Source: an uncultured bacterium
GTDB lineage: Bacteria; Bacteroidota; Bacteroidia; Bacteroidales; Marinifilaceae
DNA length: 47,681 nt
NCBI GenBank assembly: GCA_905216195.1
Contig: CAJMSX010000025.1
Coordinates: forward strand, 1 to 47,681
Direction: 5' to 3'
Within the stretch, counting starts at the first letter, position 1. Each line of letters starts with the position of its first letter. This document shows, piece by piece, positions 45,336 to 47,681 of the stretch. A model generated the notes under the pieces. That model saw only the letters and a list, made by a program, of their open reading frames with translations, did not search any database and was not told where the DNA came from. The position numbers and the translations under genes are program-made.

Positions 45336-45577
45336 TGAAACTACAATACGCATCGGATCTGCATTTAGAGTTCTCCGCTAATTCAAGCTACCTGAAATTG
45401 AATCCACTGACGGTTTCCGGAGAGGTACTTCTTCTGGCGGGGGACATCGGCTATCTGGGGGATAATAACTATGAAAAACATCCGTTTTGGACCTGGGCTT
45501 CGGAAAATTACCGGCCGGTGATCGTTGTTCCGGGTAAGAGCACGAACGGTGTTTCCATTTTTTGCCGGAAAGCGTAA
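45335..45577 (+). pseudogene. metallophosphoesterase copy B, disrupted by an internal 244-bp deletion
   Basis: The first 67 codons match the phosphoesterase at 41393 with one substitution (Q61 to P), keeping D8, H10 and D37. At 45537/45538 the sequence jumps to the equivalent of 41840, which shifts the frame and ends the protein at 45577 (KSTNGVSIFCRKA). The remaining ligands N-H, H-H and GHSH are lost. Homology to copy A continues out of frame to 45619. It starts on the last base of the nucleotidyltransferase stop (TAATG), so it was the third gene of this operon. Inactive. Confidence 0.88.
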
Positions 45578-45619
45578 AACGCAGCCAGGCAAAACATATT
45601 ATTGTGGCGACACATCATG
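45335..45619 (+). repeat. direct repeat, copy B (matches 41393-41921 minus 244 bp)
   Basis: See copy A. The right end of the homology, 45619, is also the point where the truncated secreted-protein gene on the minus strand begins to differ from a normal gene, so it is a recombination junction. Confidence 0.88.
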
Positions 45620-45809
45620 CCACGACATGACTATACTTTCCCGGACGGATATACAGTTCTTCACGCAAGATCTGTATATCTGTTATCTCGCGGGGAACGG
45701 GATTGGACGATCCGATCAGCGAGGAATACCGCATCACGGGATCGCCATTGGCAAAGGCTGCCGTAATGGATAAAAGAGTCAGCCAACAAGTTAAAATCAG
45801 TTTCTTCAT
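45615..45809 (-). pseudogene. N-terminal fragment of a secreted protein
   Basis: Starts MKKLILTCWLTLLSITAAFA, a clear signal peptide, then NGDPVMRYSSLIGSSNPVPRE, ITDIQILREELYIRPGKYSH, and stops after 64 residues within the repeat copy B sequence (TGA at 45615). The protein-like sequence continues right up to the junction at about 45619/45620, so the rest of the gene was replaced. It lies 28 nt downstream of the MORN-type repeat gene on the same strand, probably its former operon partner. Family not identified. Confidence 0.6.
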
Positions 45810-45837
45810 TTTGGGTCTGATTAAGGTTATATTGGTT

Positions 45838-46905
45838 TCATATTTTGTTGCCATCCGAATCATATCTTTCAGTGATATTCCAACCTCCGCCATTGCGCTC
45901 GGCCACTGATTTGAGTTTGCCGTTCGGGTGATACTCCTTGCGATAGACCTCGCTGCCTGCTTCACAACGACCTTCCTCTCGTAACCTCCCGTTATCAAAA
46001 TAAAGTTTGTAGGCTCCTTCGCGTTTGCCATTCTTAAACGTATATTCCGACTTGCATTTGCCCGAATCGAAATAGAATTCCTTGGTTACTCCGTCCAGTT
46101 TGTCATGGAGGTAATTGGATGATTTCTCCGGAGTGCCGTTCGTAAAATAGGTAATCTCTTCTCCGTTCTTTTCATCGTTTTTGTAGGTAGTGGATTTTTC
46201 GGGCTTGCCGTCTTTGCGGTATCTGATCCAGACGCCCTCTTTTTTGCCTTCTTTATAGCTGCTTTTCCGACGAGGTGTGCCATCTTTCCACGTATCGCTC
46301 CACTGACCATCCGGCAAACCGTTTTTGTAAAAGCTGATGCGGACCACATCACCCTCACGACCTGACAAATGCTCTGTCCATTTGCCGTCACGCTTACCAT
46401 CTTTGTAATATTCTTCTGTCGTCAGCGTACCGTCGCTGTCGTATCGGCGGTCGTAACCGTTCTCAACCCCCAGCTTATACACCTTCTCGGTTTCAACCTT
46501 GCCGTTCGGGTGGTACGTCTTGCTCACGCCATCCACTTTGCCGTCGATGAACGTGCGTTCACTCCGCAGGGTTTGTCCGTCATCATAATAAAATTTATAT
46601 ACACCATCCCTCTTCCCCTCTTTATAACAGCACTCTTCTGATAATTTGTTGTTTTTGAAACGCTGATAATTACCATGATACATACCATCCTTGAACTCGG
46701 CAAGAATGTATTCCGAGTGATGGTAGTTGTCAATCAGGCGGTGAGAGCCGTTAAGCGGGGTTTTATCTTCATTTTTCTGACGAAAGAGCATCCGTCCGTC
46801 ATCATAATTGATTACAGTAATCTCTCCCATCCGGTAAACTTTTTCTTGTGCTGTGCTTGCGAATGCTATTGCTCCCAGAAGGCACATCAACATCATTTTC
46901 TTCAT
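45838..46905 (-). CDS. secreted YwqK/MORN-type repeat protein
   Basis: 355 residues with signal peptide MKKMMLMCLLGAIAFASTAQ. The body consists of about ten repeats of 20-24 residues with the pattern Y-x-x-G/D-G-x...E-x-x-Y-K-x-G-K-x-x-G (for example YKEGKRDGVYKFYYDDG, YKDGKRDGKWTEH, FKNGKREGAYKLYFDNG). Similar proteins are labelled toxin-antitoxin YwqK antitoxins or MORN-repeat proteins, but nothing here shows an antitoxin role; a periplasmic or surface binding role is more likely. The gene is intact within the decayed island and has its own promoter box. Confidence 0.8.
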   Translation of the reverse strand: MKKMMLMCLLGAIAFASTAQEKVYRMGEITVINYDDGRMLFRQKNEDKTPLNGSHRLIDNYHHSEYILAEFKDGMYHGNYQRFKNNKLSEECCYKEGKRDGVYKFYYDDGQTLRSERTFIDGKVDGVSKTYHPNGKVETEKVYKLGVENGYDRRYDSDGTLTTEEYYKDGKRDGKWTEHLSGREGDVVRISFYKNGLPDGQWSDTWKDGTPRRKSSYKEGKKEGVWIRYRKDGKPEKSTTYKNDEKNGEEITYFTNGTPEKSSNYLHDKLDGVTKEFYFDSGKCKSEYTFKNGKREGAYKLYFDNGRLREEGRCEAGSEVYRKEYHPNGKLKSVAERNGGGWNITERYDSDGNKI

Positions 46906-46935
46906 GTTTCTTTGTTAAATTATAATTGTTTTTTA

Positions 46936-46943
46936 CAAATATA
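46936..46943 (-). promoter_or_regulatory. -7 promoter box of the MORN-type repeat gene
   Basis: Minus strand TATATTTG matches TAnnTTTG 31 nt upstream of the start codon; no exact -33 TTTG. Confidence 0.5.
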
Positions 46944-47051
46944 AAAAATAAATAGAATTGCTACCGCCTCCAAGAGATAATGTATGTATACGTTAAGTTA
47001 TTTTAAGACATGCTTCCCGGCTAAAGATTTACCCAAAAACCCTTTCTATTT

Positions 47052-47198
47052 TTAAATTGCCCGGCCTCGGAGGAATGTTTGCCGGTATTCCTCCAACGAT
47101 GCTCTTTTCTGCTTTATTCCGACACGATTGGATATAGCCTGTGCTGGCTGTTCTGTTATTTCGGTCGTGTCCGCCGATAGGTTCTGCAGTTTGCACAT
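47052..47198 (-). pseudogene. fragment resembling a DUF3408 conjugative-transposon protein
   Basis: A 48-codon minus-strand frame starting ATG 47198 (MCKLQNLSADTTEITEQ...) contains KQKRASLEEYRQTFL, very like the conserved block of DUF3408/MobC-type proteins of Bacteroides conjugative transposons. It then stops three residues later (RGRAI, TAA 47052-47054), where family members continue with a conserved C-terminal domain. It is too short to be functional and indicates residual integrative-element DNA. Assignment rests on one motif. Confidence 0.45.
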
Positions 47199-47368
47199 TC
47201 GGTTCGCTCGTTACACGCCGTATCTTTGGCTACCTCGTTTTTCTTTTTATTATCTTTTGCAAGAGCACCTGCGGCCTTGAAATCGAGGTGTATAAATTCT
47301 TCAACTTCATTATCGATTAAATATTGAATGTCGGCAAAAGTATAAGTTTCTTTATCAAATCAGTTCAT
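47156..47368 (-). pseudogene. fragment resembling the N-terminus of a Schlafen/AlbA_2-domain ATP-binding protein
   Basis: From ATG 47368 the frame reads M-N-stop (TGA at 47360-47362) and then FDKETYTFADIQYLIDNEVE, EFIHLDFKAAGALAKDNKKK, NEVAKD, the characteristic start of AlbA_2 proteins. After VAKD the match ends and other sequence follows to TAA at 47156. So it has a nonsense codon at position 3 and is cut after about 50 residues. It overlaps in another frame with the DUF3408-like fragment, marking a fusion point near 47215-47225. Confidence 0.5.
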
Positions 47369-47455
47369 GTCTTTTAGTAAATGTAAGGAAAACTCCTTAG
47401 TAATATAATTGCGATTGAGTAATTTCTTGATTAACCTTCACTCTATGAAAAAACA

Positions 47456-47681
47456 TTAGATTGAATGTTTTATTTTTAAATCATTATATAAGGCCAGCCC
47501 TTTTGCTGTCAGCAAATATTTCTGCCTTGGATGATTGAGCTTGTCAGGATACAACACCTTGACGATACCAGCCTCAATAGCAGGATTTATGTAGTTCTCT
47601 ATAAATGTCGGGCGATGCTTGAACCCGACTTTCTCCATTAATCCTTTCAGCGACCATTGTTCGTTTGACAAGGAGAACAAC
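47456..47681 (-). CDS. C-terminal winged helix of a Fic- or AlbA_2-type protein (5'-partial at window edge)
   Basis: The frame is open to the window edge; 74 residues are visible. GLMEKVGFKHRPTFIENYIN, PAIEAGIVKVLYPDKLNHPRQKYLLTAKG form a winged helix like that found at the C-terminus of Fic-domain proteins and of Schlafen-type ATP-binding proteins in Bacteroidetes. The catalytic part lies outside the window, so the family cannot be fixed. Its stop is 88 nt upstream of the AlbA_2-like fragment on the same strand. Confidence 0.6.
   Translation of the reverse strand, partial: LFSLSNEQWSLKGLMEKVGFKHRPTFIENYINPAIEAGIVKVLYPDKLNHPRQKYLLTAKGLALYNDLKIKHSI

Noticed and set aside
45838..46905. The MORN/YwqK-type protein as an antitoxin of a toxin-antitoxin pair
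   Set aside because: It is exported (clear signal peptide) and has no adjacent toxin on its strand; the family label antitoxin is a database habit, not visible here.
1..47681. CRISPR array, rRNA or tRNA genes
   Set aside because: No repeat-spacer pattern and no sequence with rRNA or tRNA consensus (such as GGTTCGAATCC) was found in the intergenic regions.

Overview
The window is a contiguous piece of a Bacteroidota (Bacteroidales) chromosome. Evidence for this comes from the promoters, many of which carry the Bacteroidetes -7 box TAnnTTTG and a few of which also have a -33 TTTG. Lineage-typical genes agree: rpmB-rpmG followed by a 50-residue DUF4295 protein, a DUF2851 protein, an OstA-like protein, a long NusB, and a guaB - PpiC-like lipoprotein - SurA run. 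Base use rich in TCCGG/CCGGAA and the gene set would fit an Odoribacter/Butyricimonas-like genome, but that genus-level statement is inference.

Bases 1-1,381 hold an aldo/keto reductase (5' end outside the window) and a flavin-reductase-family protein. Then come 1.3 kb without a convincing gene but with a compact cluster of hairpins (1,514-1,610), probably old mobile-element DNA. Bases 2,700-39,900 are ordinary, densely packed core genome: an SNF transporter, uvrA, the rpmB/rpmG/DUF4295 operon, an M3 peptidase lipoprotein, recQ plus a CGGC protein, guaB, two periplasmic folding factors, an OstA-like protein, several envelope or coiled-coil proteins, fhs, a membrane metallophosphoesterase, a sensor PP2C phosphatase, an LtaS-like sulfatase-fold enzyme, a recN/fabI/exonuclease/dnaB cluster, nusB, a LOG-family enzyme and gyrB. 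Two intergenic regions in the core (7,193-7,790 and 8,579-8,740) look structured and may encode small RNAs or leaders.

From about 39,900 to the end the window is a decayed accessory island. It contains two toxin-antitoxin-like modules with the same three-part layout: regulator/antitoxin, nucleotidyltransferase, calcineurin-like metallophosphoesterase. In module 1 (40,349-42,166) the AbiEi-like antitoxin and the phosphoesterase are intact, but the AbiEii-like toxin has lost its N-terminal half and has an in-frame stop. In module 2 (43,603-45,577) a 319-residue probable winged-helix protein and a nucleotidyltransferase carrying the GG(T)..DDID motif are intact, but the phosphoesterase has a 244-bp frameshifting deletion. 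The two phosphoesterase genes are almost identical over their shared DNA, although the genes before them are unrelated in sequence. Module 2 has a strong promoter overlapped by a 37-bp interrupted palindrome, which suggests autoregulation. Between the modules lies an IS21-family remnant in which istA and istB are fused in frame.

The island ends with a truncated secreted protein, an intact secreted YwqK/MORN-type repeat protein, fragments resembling a Schlafen/AlbA_2 protein and a DUF3408 conjugative-transposon protein, and the C-terminal winged helix of a gene that runs off the window.

The most interesting hypothesis is that a metallophosphoesterase is a regular third component of nucleotidyltransferase toxin-antitoxin loci in this lineage, perhaps reversing the nucleotidyl modification. 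Everything about its function is inference.
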